A stretch of DNA of 58,487 bases from an uncultured Francisellaceae bacterium. Its GTDB lineage: Bacteria > Pseudomonadota > Gammaproteobacteria > UBA6186 > Azoamicaceae. This document shows, piece by piece, positions 9,183 through 20,283 of the stretch. The notes under the pieces were generated by a model. It did no database searches. It had not been told where the DNA came from and saw only the letters and a list, made by a program, of their open reading frames with translations. The stretch spans positions 1 to 58,487 of the forward strand of contig CAMFJH010000013.1 in the NCBI GenBank assembly GCA_945956915.1. Direction: 5' to 3'. The first letter of the stretch is position 1. Each line of letters opens with the position of its first letter. The translations under genes were made by a program, and so were the position numbers.

Positions 9183-10088
9183 CTAACCTTTACCTTTGGT
9201 TTTTGTATGATGGGGCTTTGCATTTAATTCGATAAAATCAATGATCTTGCTGGCCACATCTATACCGCTGGTGGTTTCTATGCCTTTAAGTCCAGGGGAG
9301 GAATTGACTTCTAATACACAGGGACCGTGATTAGAACGCAAAATATCCACACCCGCAACGTTTAAACCTAAGATCTGGGCAGCACGCACAGCTGTAGAGC
9401 GTTCTTCTGGGGTAATTTTAATCACCGACCCCGTGCCCCCTCGATGTAAATTTGAACGAAATTCTCCTGCTTTGGCTTGCCGCTTCATGGTCGCAACGAC
9501 TTTTCCACCCACTACAAAACAACGAATATCACAACCCTCGGCCTCTTTAATAAATTCTTGAACCAGAATATTCACTTTTAATCCTGAAAAGGCATCAATC
9601 ACGCTTTCTGCAGCTTTTTGGGTTTCGGCTAATACAACCCCCATGCCCTGAGTGCCTTCCAATAGCTTTATAACCAAGGGGCTACCCCCCATCATCTGAA
9701 TTAAATCAGGCGTATCATCAGGAGAATGCGCAAATCCTGTAATCGGTAAGCCAATGCCTTTTCTAGATAATAACTGCAAAGAGCGTAATTTATCTCTGGC
9801 CCGAGAAATAGCCACCGATTCATTGACCGTAAACATACCCATCATCTCGCACTGCCTTAATACAGCTGTGCCATAAAAAGTAATCGAGGCCCCAATACGG
9901 GGAATAACGGCATCAAAATCCGGCAACCGCCTGCCTTTGTAGTGAATAGAAGGCTTATGGGAAGCAATGTTCATATAGCAACGCAAAGTATCAATAACCT
10001 CGACTTCGTGGCCACGTGCCATTGCTGCTTCTACCAATCGTACGGTAGAATACAATTTTGCTTGTCTGGATAAAATGGCTATTCTCAT
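9183..10088 (-). CDS. rimK: ATP-grasp glutamate ligase RimK
   Basis: A 301-residue ATP-grasp ligase that adds glutamates to the C-terminus of ribosomal protein S6. N-terminal RimK domain 1-95; the ATP-grasp fold follows, with [38 protein letters not shown] and the metal-binding end [15 protein letters not shown]. The match is full length. It lies on the minus strand between corC (convergent, 19-base gap) and lnt (divergent, 27-base gap), breaking an otherwise conserved operon. The ATG is preceded closely by GAGGT. Confidence 0.94.
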   Translation of the reverse strand: MRIAILSRQAKLYSTVRLVEAAMARGHEVEVIDTLRCYMNIASHKPSIHYKGRRLPDFDAVIPRIGASITFYGTAVLRQCEMMGMFTVNESVAISRARDKLRSLQLLSRKGIGLPITGFAHSPDDTPDLIQMMGGSPLVIKLLEGTQGMGVVLAETQKAAESVIDAFSGLKVNILVQEFIKEAEGCDIRCFVVGGKVVATMKRQAKAGEFRSNLHRGGTGSVIKITPEERSTAVRAAQILGLNVAGVDILRSNHGPCVLEVNSSPGLKGIETTSGIDVASKIIDFIELNAKPHHTKTKGKG

Positions 10089-10115
10089 GGGACCTCTTAT
10101 TGGTAATCGACTACA

Positions 10116-11636
10116 ATGTATAACCTAAAAAATTATCTGCCCTTCCTTATAAGCCTATTGGCAGGCGCAGCACTTCCTTTAGCCTTTGCGCCCCATCATA
10201 TCGCTTTATTAGGCCTTTTGTCACCCATTTTGCTCTTGGGGACCTGGCATAAAGCCACACCCGCAGAAGCTTTTGGCCTAGGCTATTGCTTTGGTCTGGG
10301 TCTATTTGGAATGGGCGTTTCTTGGGTTTATGTCAGTATTCATGATTATGGCAATACAGAAACCCCTTTGGCCCTTTTAATTACAGCATTGTTTGTCTTG
10401 GTTTTTGCACTCTACCCTGCTGTTCAGGGTTATATACTTAAAAAAACCTATAAAAAATCTAATGTTTGGTTATATTTTGTTGGCTTCCCCACAAGCTGGG
10501 TATTATTTGAATGGCTGCGTGGATGGATGTTTACAGGCTTTCCCTGGTTATATCTTGGATACAGCCAAATAGACACTTTACTAGGCCATTATGCCCCGAT
10601 AGGCAGTGTATTTATCATTTCATGGCTGCTTGCTTTAAGCGCTGCTTGCCTATTCAGCATTGCTACCGGCACACGCTCTTTAAAATCCTTCAGTATAGGG
10701 CTACTGGCTCTCATTTGGAGTGGCGGTTTTCTAATTCAAGATCACAATTGGACTTCTGCAATTGGACCTATTCAAACAGTCAGTCTGGTACAAGGCAATG
10801 TGGATCCTTTACATAAATTTGCCCAACACAATCCTATACAGGCTACCGAAAACCTCTACGGACAACTGAGTAGCTCTGAATGGGGTAGAGATGTTATTGT
10901 ATGGCCAGAAAATGCCATTCCCCTACCCTTGCCCTATTCAAAAGCGTATATCGATAAACTTAATATGCGCGCAAAAGCTGCAAACAGTACTCTGGTTACA
11001 GGCATTCAATGGGCACTTGTGGATCATGTCAATTATGCAAACACAGAACCCACAGAGTTTTATAATTCAATCTTAGCACTTGGCACAGGCTCTCATATTT
11101 ACCACAAATGTCATTTAGTACCCTTTGGAGAATTTTTACCATTTGATACCCACTTAAGAGGTTTGATTAATTTTTTTAATATCCCAATGTCCAGTTTTAT
11201 AGAAGGCCCCTGTGATCAGTCTTTATTAAACAGCAAAAATTTAAAACTATTACCCCTGATTTGTTATGAAATTGCTTTCCCAGAATTGGTTCGTATTGGA
11301 GTACCTAAGAGTCAAGTCATGGTGAATATCTCTGAAGACGGGTGGTTTGGAAAATCTTGGGGACCGCATCAACATCTAGAGATTGCCAGAATGCGCGCCA
11401 AAGAAACAGGCAGACCTTTGTTACGCGCAACAACCAGCGGCATTTCTGCCATTATTGATGCCAAAGGAAATATTATTACCCGTTCTCCACAATTTGAAGC
11501 CATGGTATTAAGAGGGACTGTGCAAGGCACAACAGGTGAGACCCCTTGGGTACAAATTGGTTTGTGGCCTATACTCTGTACCCTTTTTGGAATTTTTATT
11601 GTGGGATCAATTCTGAGTAAGCGGCATAGAAGATGA
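10116..11636 (+). CDS. lnt: Apolipoprotein N-acyltransferase
   Basis: A 506-residue inner-membrane enzyme that adds the third acyl chain to lipoproteins. About six N-terminal membrane segments (1-205) precede a periplasmic nitrilase-like domain with Glu265 (VWPENA), Lys331 ([11 protein letters not shown]) and nucleophile Cys383 (LICYE); a last membrane segment ends the protein. Only 27 bases separate it from the divergent rimK start, so its promoter must overlap the rimK region, unlike in genomes where it follows corC. Its 3' end overlaps the convergent transporter gene by 30 bases. Confidence 0.96.
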   Translation: MYNLKNYLPFLISLLAGAALPLAFAPHHIALLGLLSPILLLGTWHKATPAEAFGLGYCFGLGLFGMGVSWVYVSIHDYGNTETPLALLITALFVLVFALYPAVQGYILKKTYKKSNVWLYFVGFPTSWVLFEWLRGWMFTGFPWLYLGYSQIDTLLGHYAPIGSVFIISWLLALSAACLFSIATGTRSLKSFSIGLLALIWSGGFLIQDHNWTSAIGPIQTVSLVQGNVDPLHKFAQHNPIQATENLYGQLSSSEWGRDVIVWPENAIPLPLPYSKAYIDKLNMRAKAANSTLVTGIQWALVDHVNYANTEPTEFYNSILALGTGSHIYHKCHLVPFGEFLPFDTHLRGLINFFNIPMSSFIEGPCDQSLLNSKNLKLLPLICYEIAFPELVRIGVPKSQVMVNISEDGWFGKSWGPHQHLEIARMRAKETGRPLLRATTSGISAIIDAKGNIITRSPQFEAMVLRGTVQGTTGETPWVQIGLWPILCTLFGIFIVGSILSKRHRR

Positions 11637-12524
11637 GGAAGAAGATCGGCGAATACGTTTCCAATCAATACAGCCCACCAATACGCCACACATAAATAAA
11701 ACAGAAGCCATAATCAAACCCGTAGACATGGGCTCTTTTTCACAATAAACCAATAAAAGCATCGATAATAGCGGAGTAAAATAGGCAAGCACGCCCAGTA
11801 ATTTTACATTACCCTTTTGAGTGCTCAAAACCCATAACAAAGCAGCCAGCCCAGACGAAAGCCCTAAACCTAAAATTAAAAACATTTCGTATACATTAGG
11901 CATCACAAAAACTTCCTGTTGCTGATGTAAAACAAGTGCAAATAAAGCGCCTACACCATAATATATACCCACCATCTCTGCAGGCATTTTTTGATACCAT
12001 CTAGAAAATAAGGTATAAAGACACCAAATACTGGCTGCTATAAAGGCATAAATATAGCCTGGCATATAATCCCATTGTAGACCCTCTCCGCTGGTCAACA
12101 ACATACACACACCCACTAAAGCCAAAGCACCGCCTACAATATGGCGTATGGTAAAACGCTCTTGCGGTAAAAAACCACTAAAAACTATCACCATAAAAGG
12201 CCATAAATAATCAATAAAATCAACATGTGCTGGGGGCGCATACTTCATCGCCATTACATACGTAAAATCAGATCCACAGACACCCAAAACCCCTATCAAC
12301 CATACTATTAAAGGTTGTTTTAACATGTTCCATTGTTTCTTATACGTAAAACGAATGGCCATTACCACAAAATTAAAAGAAAACATAAGGAAGATGGTTT
12401 CATAAACAGGTAGATTTCCTAAAACTTCAGAAACCAAGAAGGCATACATCGCCCATATCAGCAAAGCACCACACCCTGTGGCCGTAAATATTGGATTTTG
12501 TGTAGATTTTAACTGTACGTGCAC
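11607..12524 (-). CDS. EamA/DMT-family transporter (YddG-like)
   Basis: A hydrophobic protein of about 305 residues with ten predicted membrane helices in two EamA repeats, of the drug/metabolite transporter superfamily. ATGCGALLIWAMYAFLV, close to the N-terminus, resembles aromatic-amino-acid exporters of the YddG branch; the substrate is not established. I chose the GTG at 12524, which has GGGGTG six bases upstream and starts just before the first helix. An in-frame TTG at 12569 would add 15 residues. The C-terminus has a run of six serines. Confidence 0.85.
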   Translation of the reverse strand: MHVQLKSTQNPIFTATGCGALLIWAMYAFLVSEVLGNLPVYETIFLMFSFNFVVMAIRFTYKKQWNMLKQPLIVWLIGVLGVCGSDFTYVMAMKYAPPAHVDFIDYLWPFMVIVFSGFLPQERFTIRHIVGGALALVGVCMLLTSGEGLQWDYMPGYIYAFIAASIWCLYTLFSRWYQKMPAEMVGIYYGVGALFALVLHQQQEVFVMPNVYEMFLILGLGLSSGLAALLWVLSTQKGNVKLLGVLAYFTPLLSMLLLVYCEKEPMSTGLIMASVLFMCGVLVGCIDWKRIRRSSSSSSMPLTQN

Positions 12525-12634
12525 TCTGTTCACCCCCCAAATCAGCCCAGTAAGCTGGTATTCTAACAAAAAAATAAAACCCCGACAACTGGCATTATCT
12601 ATTATAAAGGCAAGAGATGCAATTTTCTTAATGC

Positions 12635-15600
12635 TTAGCGTGTAGTACCCCGCTCTTCACGAGGTTGATATTTAAAATGTGCCAAATCAACCAGTTCTCT
12701 TAATGCAACGGAAAAAATAATAAATTCAGGTTCTAAAGTAGATTTTAATTCATCTATCACCGATTCCCAACGAGCCACAATAATAGGATGCAAAGACAAC
12801 CAGGCATCTATCATGCCTTCTACATCATCAAACGAGATCCCTTCTTGTCTTAATATGCTAATGGTTAAATTACGTTGCTGTCTATCACAATCATCTCTGA
12901 AAGCGGCTCTGGCGTGGGCTTCCCAATGATTTCGAATAGGTTGCTTTTTAATTTGTTCCCTAAACCATCCTAATTTTAATTTGACACCCACACCATAATA
13001 AACAGCTGCGACTTTTGAAAGAGCCAATTCTCGAGTCGTTGCAGCCTCTATAATATCTAAAGACGAAAACATAGCACTCATATTGGCTATTTTATAAGCC
13101 AATTTTTCTGGGATCTGCGCTGTTAATAATTCGGTTAAAAACTCATCCGTTGTATCCCATGCTTCCACTTGAGACAATGTTAATAAGACTTCGCTGACTT
13201 CACGCACTTTAGAACCAAAGTGATGAATGGTTTTTTCAATATTAAAACCAGCTCTTCGATTGCGTAAAAACCATCGTGTTCCTCTGCGTACCAATCGATT
13301 CACTTCTTGGATCATTTTAAATTGTAAAGCAGAATCAATCTCGGGTATAAAACTATTTAAGGCTTGAATTTCTTGATGTAGGGCGATAGCCTCGAATATT
13401 TCGCGTGAGACAACATACGCTCTGCTGATACTCGAAGGCTCAGCCCCCGTTTCATCTTGCAAACGATTAACAAAACTCATCCCCATTTCATTAATTACTT
13501 CATTACTCAATTGTGTTGCAATAATTTCACGCTTTAAATGATGCAAATCAATCATTGCCTTAAAGTGTACTTGTAAGGGTATTGGAAAAGCCAAGACTAA
13601 TTCCCTTGCAATGTAAGGATCCTCAGGCACCTCTGAAGCTAAGAGTTCTTTTTTCAAAAAGGTCTTACTGTATGCCATCAATACTGCAAGCTCAGGCCTG
13701 GTAAAGCCTTGTTTTAAAGATTTTCTTAAAGCGATTTCATCTTTATCAGGTAAAAATTCAATGGCCCTATCCAAACTTCCAGAGCGTTCCATTTCTTGTA
13801 TTAAACGGCTGTGCATTTCTAAATTTTCAACCGCCTGAGATACGGCCACACTAATGGCTTCGGTTTGTAGTTTGTTATTCTCTAAAACCATTTCTGCCAC
13901 TTCATCTTGCATTTCTATTAATAAATCATTACGCTGTTTTTCGGTTAAATCGCCTAAATCAATGGCTTTATTTAATAAAATCTTAATATTCACTTCATTG
14001 TCTGAACAATTAACACCTCCAGAATTATCAATGGCATCGGTATTTAAACGTCCTCCTTTTTGTGCATATTCAACACGTCCTAATTGCGTTAATCCAAGGT
14101 TACCCCCTTCACCCACTACACGTGTTCTTAATTCGGAGCCATTGATACGTACAGCATCATTGGTTCTATCGCCGACTGAGGCATTGGATTCTCTAGAAGC
14201 TTTGACATAAGTCCCAATGCCACCATTAAATAATAAATCGACCGGTGCCCTTAAAATAGCTTGAATCAATTCATAAGGCATCATACGTTCTTTTTCAATG
14301 CCTAATACACTGCGTATTTCAGGCGAGAGTAAAATGGATTTGACGGAACGAGAAAATACCCCGCCTCCGGCAGAAATAGCCATTGGATCATAATCATCCC
14401 AACCCGAGCGAGGCAGCGCAAACATGCGTTCGCGTTCCAAAAAGCTTTTCTCAGGATCTGGATTTGGATCTAGAAAAATATGCATATGATTAAATGCAGC
14501 AACTAATTTAATATGTCTAGACAGTAACATGCCATTACCAAAAACATCCCCAGACATGTCTCCAATACCGATCACTGTAAAATTTGTTGTTTGTATATCT
14601 ATTTTCATCTCTTGAAAATGATGTTTTACCGACTCCCAAACGCCTCTTGCAGTAATACCCATTTTTTTATGATCATAACCCATCGAGCCACCTGAGGCAA
14701 AGGCATCTCTTAACCAAAAATTATATTCTTTAGACAATCCATTGGCAATATCAGAAAAAGTAGCAGTCCCCTTATCTGCTGCTACAACCAAATAAGGATC
14801 ATCATCATCGTAACGTATCACTCTTTGGGGCGGCACAATATTCCCGTCTACATAATTATCGGTTAAATCTAACAAGCCACGAATAAAAATTTGATAACAT
14901 TTGACAACTTCTCGGATCATGCTGTCTCTAGATTTATTTTCAGGAGGCCGTTTTACGACAAACCCTCCTTTAGCCCCCATGGGAACAATCACTGCATTTT
15001 TTACTTGCTGCGCTTTCATTAATCCCAATACTTCTGTTCTAAAATCTTCTTTTCTATCCGACCACCGTATACCACCTCTTGCCACCTTTGCCATTCGCAA
15101 ATGGATAGCTTCAACCCGGGTTGAATATACAAAAATTTCGTACAAAGGCAAGGGTAACGGTAACTCAGGTACTTGTGCTGAGTTAATTTTAAATGAAAAA
15201 TAATTTTTATATTGCCCCTTGGCTGTCTTTTGAAAATAATTGGTTCGTAGCGTTGCCATCATGACTTGTAAATATTGTCTTAAAATGCGATCTTCATTTA
15301 AATTAGCAACCTGTTCCAAAGCATCTTCAATCTTTAATTTAATAGCCATCACCGCACTTTCTGAAGCTGATTCGGGTGAAAAACGCGCTTTAAACAAAAA
15401 AATGAGCAATGCGGCAATATTGGCATTATTAAAAAAAGTTTCTTCAATAAAATCTTGTGTAAAGGCAAATACCGCTTGCCATAAATATTTGGCATAGGCT
15501 CTTAGCACCATAATTTCACGCCAACTGAGCTTTGCAGACAACACCAATCGATTAAAGCCATCATTTTCTGCTTTTTTATGCCAAATCCGATCAAAAGCAT

Positions 15601-17533
15601 CTTGAAAAATTTCTTTAATTTCATCGGCATTAAAAATAGTACCGCTTGGATGCACCATGCGATAATCATTAATCCAAATGGAAGTGCCTTCTTTTAAATG
15701 CAATTCATAGGGTCTTTCACTGATAATTCTAAGACCCATGTTTTCTAAAATAGGCACCACATCGGAAAGCGGAATCGTAGCGCCTATGTGAAAAAGCTTA
15801 AAACGTATACTGTCTTCGGGTTCTTCTAAAGGCCTATACAAACTCATAGCCAACATTTTATCGTCACTGAGTGTTTCAAAATATTCTGTATCTACAACAG
15901 CCATACGCGCTGTAAAATTTTCGGTATAACTGGCAGGAAAAGCATGACCATATCGTTTTAAGAACTCGTTGCCCCGTTCTTCACCATAATGCTCTACCAA
16001 TGCATCTTTCAAATCATCTTTCCAACTACGTGCTGCATCGATTAATCGTCTTTGTAAGGCTTTTTGATCAAATGCTATATTTTCAAATGGGTTAACGCGT
16101 ATCACAAAATGAATGCGGGCTAAAGACGATTCCGAAAAACGAGTGGTAAAACTTACTTCAGTACCATTTAAACCTTTCATTAAAATGGCTTGCATTTTTT
16201 CGCGCAAATCTGAATTAAATTTTTCGCGGGGCACATAAACCAAACAGGAGTAAAAACGACAATAGGTATCTCTTCTGATAAACAAGCGAATTTTTTGTCT
16301 TTCTTGTAAATGTAAAATACCTGTTGCCAACACTAACAAATCTTCTTCAGAGGCTTCGAAAAAATCATCTCTGGGTAAATTTTCTAAGATATTTAATAAG
16401 GCACGGTCATCATGCCCTTTGGGAGGGAATCCCGCTTTTGATAAAATTCTTTGTAATTTTAAACACAAATACGGTATTTGTTTCAAACTGCTATTGTAAG
16501 CCACAGAAGCATATAAGCCTAAAAATCGATGGGCACCTGTAATATTGCCTGCCTCATCAAATTCTTTAATCACTATAAAATCAATAAACGCAGGCCTGTG
16601 CACCGTTGACAAACGACTTGTTTTACCTAATAATAAAATTTTCTTGGAAAAAATAACGGATTGCACTGAACTAGGAAATTCAGACAAGGGAATCATGGGT
16701 CGTTCTTTACTGCTTTTTTTGTATATTCCCAAAGCAGAATTTATATTTAAGTTTGAAAGATAAGCTTTAGTGTTAGTGAGGGCTTCTATTTCTTCTACCA
16801 GCACATGATGGCAATAACCCATTAATGTAAAATGATCATCGGCTATCCATTGTAAAAATCGTTTTGCTTCAGACACTTCTTCAGGATATTGGTTTGCAAA
16901 ATTAAAATTTGCAGGGGTAGCAATCACATCGAGTAATTTTTTTTGCATTGCTGACCAATCTGAGACCACCAAACTGACATCGGATAATACCCTTTGAATG
17001 GAATCTGCAATATAATCGAGTGTTTTCTGATCGCTTTGTCTATCAATTTCTACGTAAATAGGCGCTTCAATTACAAAATTGCCTGTTTGAGTATTCTGAG
17101 GTAATACTGCTGTAATATAACCCAAATCATTTCTTTGTATCTTTATGCTGCCCATATGGATAATCAAATGAATATTTAAACCTTGCCTGGTTAACTCCAT
17201 ACTTAATGAATCTACTAAAAAAGGCATGTCATCATGAGAAATTTCAATAATCGTATGAGTAGATTGCCATCCATGCTCCTCTAAATCTGGATTATAGACT
17301 CTTACCTTGGATTCTCCTGGCATTCTTTGTTGCATAAAATGCCAATGGGATAATACCGCGCCATAGAGATCTAATATATTCCTAGAGGTTAAATCTTCGG
17401 CAGAAACACTTAAATAATATTGTTTAATAAAATCTTTTAACAGTGGGGCTTCTTCGGGGGGTAGTTTTTCTAAAATATAGGCAACTAAACGTTCAATGAC
17501 CTCTAAGCGAGCGGATTCCGATGACATCGTCAT
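12635..17533 (-). CDS. gdhB: NAD-specific glutamate dehydrogenase, 180-kDa class
   Basis: A 1632-residue large-type NAD-dependent glutamate dehydrogenase, which oxidises glutamate to 2-oxoglutarate and ammonia. The class has N-terminal ACT-like regulatory regions, a central catalytic core and a long C-terminal domain. The core is clear: RGGIRWSDRKEDFRTE, VPMGAKGGFVVK and the nucleotide-binding VIGIGDMSGDVFGNGML. The length is normal for the family and there is no frameshift. GGAGGAAA lies nine bases before the first of two close ATGs. Such enzymes suit organisms that use amino acids as carbon source, as intracellular Legionellales do. Confidence 0.95.
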   Translation of the reverse strand: MTMSSESARLEVIERLVAYILEKLPPEEAPLLKDFIKQYYLSVSAEDLTSRNILDLYGAVLSHWHFMQQRMPGESKVRVYNPDLEEHGWQSTHTIIEISHDDMPFLVDSLSMELTRQGLNIHLIIHMGSIKIQRNDLGYITAVLPQNTQTGNFVIEAPIYVEIDRQSDQKTLDYIADSIQRVLSDVSLVVSDWSAMQKKLLDVIATPANFNFANQYPEEVSEAKRFLQWIADDHFTLMGYCHHVLVEEIEALTNTKAYLSNLNINSALGIYKKSSKERPMIPLSEFPSSVQSVIFSKKILLLGKTSRLSTVHRPAFIDFIVIKEFDEAGNITGAHRFLGLYASVAYNSSLKQIPYLCLKLQRILSKAGFPPKGHDDRALLNILENLPRDDFFEASEEDLLVLATGILHLQERQKIRLFIRRDTYCRFYSCLVYVPREKFNSDLREKMQAILMKGLNGTEVSFTTRFSESSLARIHFVIRVNPFENIAFDQKALQRRLIDAARSWKDDLKDALVEHYGEERGNEFLKRYGHAFPASYTENFTARMAVVDTEYFETLSDDKMLAMSLYRPLEEPEDSIRFKLFHIGATIPLSDVVPILENMGLRIISERPYELHLKEGTSIWINDYRMVHPSGTIFNADEIKEIFQDAFDRIWHKKAENDGFNRLVLSAKLSWREIMVLRAYAKYLWQAVFAFTQDFIEETFFNNANIAALLIFLFKARFSPESASESAVMAIKLKIEDALEQVANLNEDRILRQYLQVMMATLRTNYFQKTAKGQYKNYFSFKINSAQVPELPLPLPLYEIFVYSTRVEAIHLRMAKVARGGIRWSDRKEDFRTEVLGLMKAQQVKNAVIVPMGAKGGFVVKRPPENKSRDSMIREVVKCYQIFIRGLLDLTDNYVDGNIVPPQRVIRYDDDDPYLVVAADKGTATFSDIANGLSKEYNFWLRDAFASGGSMGYDHKKMGITARGVWESVKHHFQEMKIDIQTTNFTVIGIGDMSGDVFGNGMLLSRHIKLVAAFNHMHIFLDPNPDPEKSFLERERMFALPRSGWDDYDPMAISAGGGVFSRSVKSILLSPEIRSVLGIEKERMMPYELIQAILRAPVDLLFNGGIGTYVKASRESNASVGDRTNDAVRINGSELRTRVVGEGGNLGLTQLGRVEYAQKGGRLNTDAIDNSGGVNCSDNEVNIKILLNKAIDLGDLTEKQRNDLLIEMQDEVAEMVLENNKLQTEAISVAVSQAVENLEMHSRLIQEMERSGSLDRAIEFLPDKDEIALRKSLKQGFTRPELAVLMAYSKTFLKKELLASEVPEDPYIARELVLAFPIPLQVHFKAMIDLHHLKREIIATQLSNEVINEMGMSFVNRLQDETGAEPSSISRAYVVSREIFEAIALHQEIQALNSFIPEIDSALQFKMIQEVNRLVRRGTRWFLRNRRAGFNIEKTIHHFGSKVREVSEVLLTLSQVEAWDTTDEFLTELLTAQIPEKLAYKIANMSAMFSSLDIIEAATTRELALSKVAAVYYGVGVKLKLGWFREQIKKQPIRNHWEAHARAAFRDDCDRQQRNLTISILRQEGISFDDVEGMIDAWLSLHPIIVARWESVIDELKSTLEPEFIIFSVALRELVDLAHFKYQPREERGTTR

Positions 17534-17706
17534 GTAAACTTTCCTCCAACGGTTTAGCGTTAATTTTGCTTACCACAATCGTTTGCTATTGATACTTAGT
17601 ATATCTTACCTACGTCCAAATGGGTATAAAATGCTTGACTTGTTTCCTAATTTTCTTTTAAAATGCATCATTTCTCACAAAGCTATTAGGACCATAGGGC
17701 AAACAT

Positions 17707-18963
17707 ATGATTATGAACAGAACGATAGTTGGGTATCTACTAAGCCTGCTTTATTTTGCACCTGTGCTTTGTCACGCCGACTTTGAGCAATATCTTCCCG
17801 AAGTCCAATCCCAAGAAATTTGTTCTAGCTATCCTTCTGATATACCAGAACTGAGTTTACTTATAGATAAAACCTACTCTCCTGTGGTGGGTGCAGATTT
17901 AATGTTATTCGCAGTAAGAGGCTATGAAGCCTTAGATGATTGCTTAATTCCCAGTACTGAAGGGGATACGCGTTTTATGATGGGTCTTGGACGTTTTGGA
18001 AAATATTGCCTTGAAAAGGTATTATTTTCCACATTGATGGTAACGCAACATGAAGTTTTTGGACATGGCGCTCGTGCTCGCGAGTTTCATTTACCCATTA
18101 GAAAATACGTTATCAGACCTTTTTCTGGTGCAACCTATTTTAATGACAATGATTATAACAAACTTACCATACATAAAAAGATTGCTTTTACTGCAGGAGG
18201 TATGGAAGCCAATAGCATTCTTGCCAAACGAATTCAGGATCGTTGGTTACGGTCTAATCGTATTGACGAGCGAGAAGCTTCTTTATATCTTTCAAGCAGT
18301 CTGGATCAAACCTTTTATATTTTGGGTACTAAAGGCATCACTCACTTTACAGAAGGACATGATGTTAATGAATACATAGCTTTAGTCAATACTTGGTATG
18401 GGCAACACAGTTTAACACATTCAAAATTGCGCCATAGGGCACTCATCAACTTTTTAGATCCTTTCTTTTATTATTCTATTTATTCGATAGGCCATTATAT
18501 TTATGATGGTTCACAAGCCGTTTGTGATTTTCCGATGATAGCGATTGGGGATTACCGATATTTGCCGGGTGCACGTCTCTCTCTAGCCCCTTATGGTCCT
18601 GAGTTTCAATTTTTAAATTACCTAAAAACACCTGAACACTTAATTCAGGCCACTTTGCGCTATGCTAATACCTCTGGGCAAGTTTCAACTGGTGCTACCC
18701 TCAATGTCACTCGTGTTTGGACCTCGGATTTATTAAATATGGATCTTAATCTTAGCCTTTGGAACCAACCCAAATTATTTACCCAGCATGCACGGCCTAA
18801 ACACCAACGCTTTGGTTTTGCTAGCTCTGTGATTGCTCGTTATGAATTGGTAGAGAAATTAGACCTTTTGGGTCAATTGGGATACAAAAGCACAGGCTTC
18901 CTAGAAGGGGAAACGCTTAAACGCGGTATCATTGCCAGAATAGGCCTGATGATGCAGTTATAA
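17707..18963 (+). CDS. Exported protein with HExxxH motif, possible outer-membrane barrel
   Basis: I do not recognise this 418-residue protein. Residues 1-24 form a signal peptide ending in LCHA. At 115-121 is HEVFGHG, an HExxxH arrangement that could bind metal but differs from the classic zincin HExxH by one residue. The C-terminal third (about 285-418) alternates hydrophobic and polar residues and ends in a short amphipathic strand, suggesting beta-barrel character. A protease or lipid-modifying role is possible but unproven. The next gene follows after 29 bases on the same strand, so they probably share a transcript. No strong ribosome binding site is seen. Confidence 0.8.
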   Translation: MIMNRTIVGYLLSLLYFAPVLCHADFEQYLPEVQSQEICSSYPSDIPELSLLIDKTYSPVVGADLMLFAVRGYEALDDCLIPSTEGDTRFMMGLGRFGKYCLEKVLFSTLMVTQHEVFGHGARAREFHLPIRKYVIRPFSGATYFNDNDYNKLTIHKKIAFTAGGMEANSILAKRIQDRWLRSNRIDEREASLYLSSSLDQTFYILGTKGITHFTEGHDVNEYIALVNTWYGQHSLTHSKLRHRALINFLDPFFYYSIYSIGHYIYDGSQAVCDFPMIAIGDYRYLPGARLSLAPYGPEFQFLNYLKTPEHLIQATLRYANTSGQVSTGATLNVTRVWTSDLLNMDLNLSLWNQPKLFTQHARPKHQRFGFASSVIARYELVEKLDLLGQLGYKSTGFLEGETLKRGIIARIGLMMQL

Positions 18964-18992
18964 AAATGCATCACAGCTTGATTACCTAATAA

Positions 18993-20258
18993 ATGACCAT
19001 TTTGGAAGAAGTCGATTGGAAGGATGTTTGTCGATCTGTCGAACAAGTAAACCCCCAATTAGCAAAAGTAATTAATAATATCAATCTTAAGGCCCACCAC
19101 AAACTTATTAAAGCGACTTATTTATTTGGCGATTTGATTATTAAAGAGGGACAGTTATGTCTGCCCAAAGAAAATGAGAAATTATACTCTCAATTAAATT
19201 ATAGTCCAATTCCTTTATCATTATTATTAAATAAATCCTCAGAAGTTTTTTTAGAAAACAATTGTAGCCTTCTGCCTTTAAACATTCTCAATCCAGGCGA
19301 TTTTTTTGGCACTTTTGAAACTGTAAATTTCATGATGAACAAACCCTCTTCTCCTGTATGGAACGTCTCTGCAGGTGCGCGAACTACATTCATGTTACCT
19401 AAGATTAGCGATCTTTCATGCATGAAACGATTGCGTGCTCATTATAATGTATCACAGAATATGCAATTAATAAATTTATCAGATCATGGGGCTCTCTTTA
19501 GACAAATTGCACTTAAACCGAATTTTACGGAATTGTGGAAAAGTGAAGTGCTTTTTTTTACGCGACAGTGGTTTTCAGAGATAAAAGATATCGCTTGGTT
19601 TAACTTTCATCAACTTATCTGGGAAAACGCTTGGCAACAAGCACAATATGCAATGACTGATTTTAATCTTCGAAATGACTGGCACACTTGTTTAAAAATC
19701 ATTGATTCCCGAAGATTAAAACCCAGTCCTTATATAGTGGATACGATTAAACATTTATTTATAATTATTATGGGATTGGCACCTTTTTTAAAACCTGCAA
19801 ATGCTTTAGAACAGGATTTACCTTTAACCGAACTACAACGCGCATTTACTGATATTTATCTTTTAGAGAATTATGTGCCTACCATTATGTCTCCATCGAC
19901 ATTTAATGCACGACTACCCTCATCCATGGGTTATTATTCTTTAGCTTTTCCTACGTTAATGTCGGGGGCCCCCCCTCTGAAATTATTGAACTCCTTTATG
20001 CCAGATTTAAAAATGATCAAATTAATCATGTCACTTTTAAATGAAAGCAGAGATAAAAATTGTCACTTACCCAAAGTTTTTTTAGAGTTTTTTCACGCTT
20101 CAAAAGACAAATTTGAAGATGTCCAACTCAGCAATGAAATTCCTGCCATAGACGATGCTTTCACTCTTGAACAAAATAAATTTCCCGATAGAGTTTTTTG
20201 CGCCACTAGCCCATTTTGGCGTGGTTGTATTCGCATACTCGCTCAAGAAAGCCTATGA
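18993..20258 (+). CDS. Hypothetical protein, 421 residues
   Basis: I do not recognise a family. The protein is soluble and mixed helical, with no signal peptide. Conserved-looking stretches include NPGDFFGTFE near 100, SAGARTTFMLPKISD near 128, YIVDTIKHLFIIIMGLAPFLKP near 250 and SSMGYYSLAFPTLMSG near 310. The short hydrophobic segment near 250-262 is probably buried rather than membrane-spanning. It begins 29 bases after the HExxxH protein gene and converges on the adenosylhomocysteinase-like gene with a 25-base gap. The long open frame and normal codon use support a real gene. Confidence 0.75.
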   Translation: MTILEEVDWKDVCRSVEQVNPQLAKVINNINLKAHHKLIKATYLFGDLIIKEGQLCLPKENEKLYSQLNYSPIPLSLLLNKSSEVFLENNCSLLPLNILNPGDFFGTFETVNFMMNKPSSPVWNVSAGARTTFMLPKISDLSCMKRLRAHYNVSQNMQLINLSDHGALFRQIALKPNFTELWKSEVLFFTRQWFSEIKDIAWFNFHQLIWENAWQQAQYAMTDFNLRNDWHTCLKIIDSRRLKPSPYIVDTIKHLFIIIMGLAPFLKPANALEQDLPLTELQRAFTDIYLLENYVPTIMSPSTFNARLPSSMGYYSLAFPTLMSGAPPLKLLNSFMPDLKMIKLIMSLLNESRDKNCHLPKVFLEFFHASKDKFEDVQLSNEIPAIDDAFTLEQNKFPDRVFCATSPFWRGCIRILAQESL

Positions 20259-20283
20259 AAGAATACCTGCTTAAACTTTCCCC

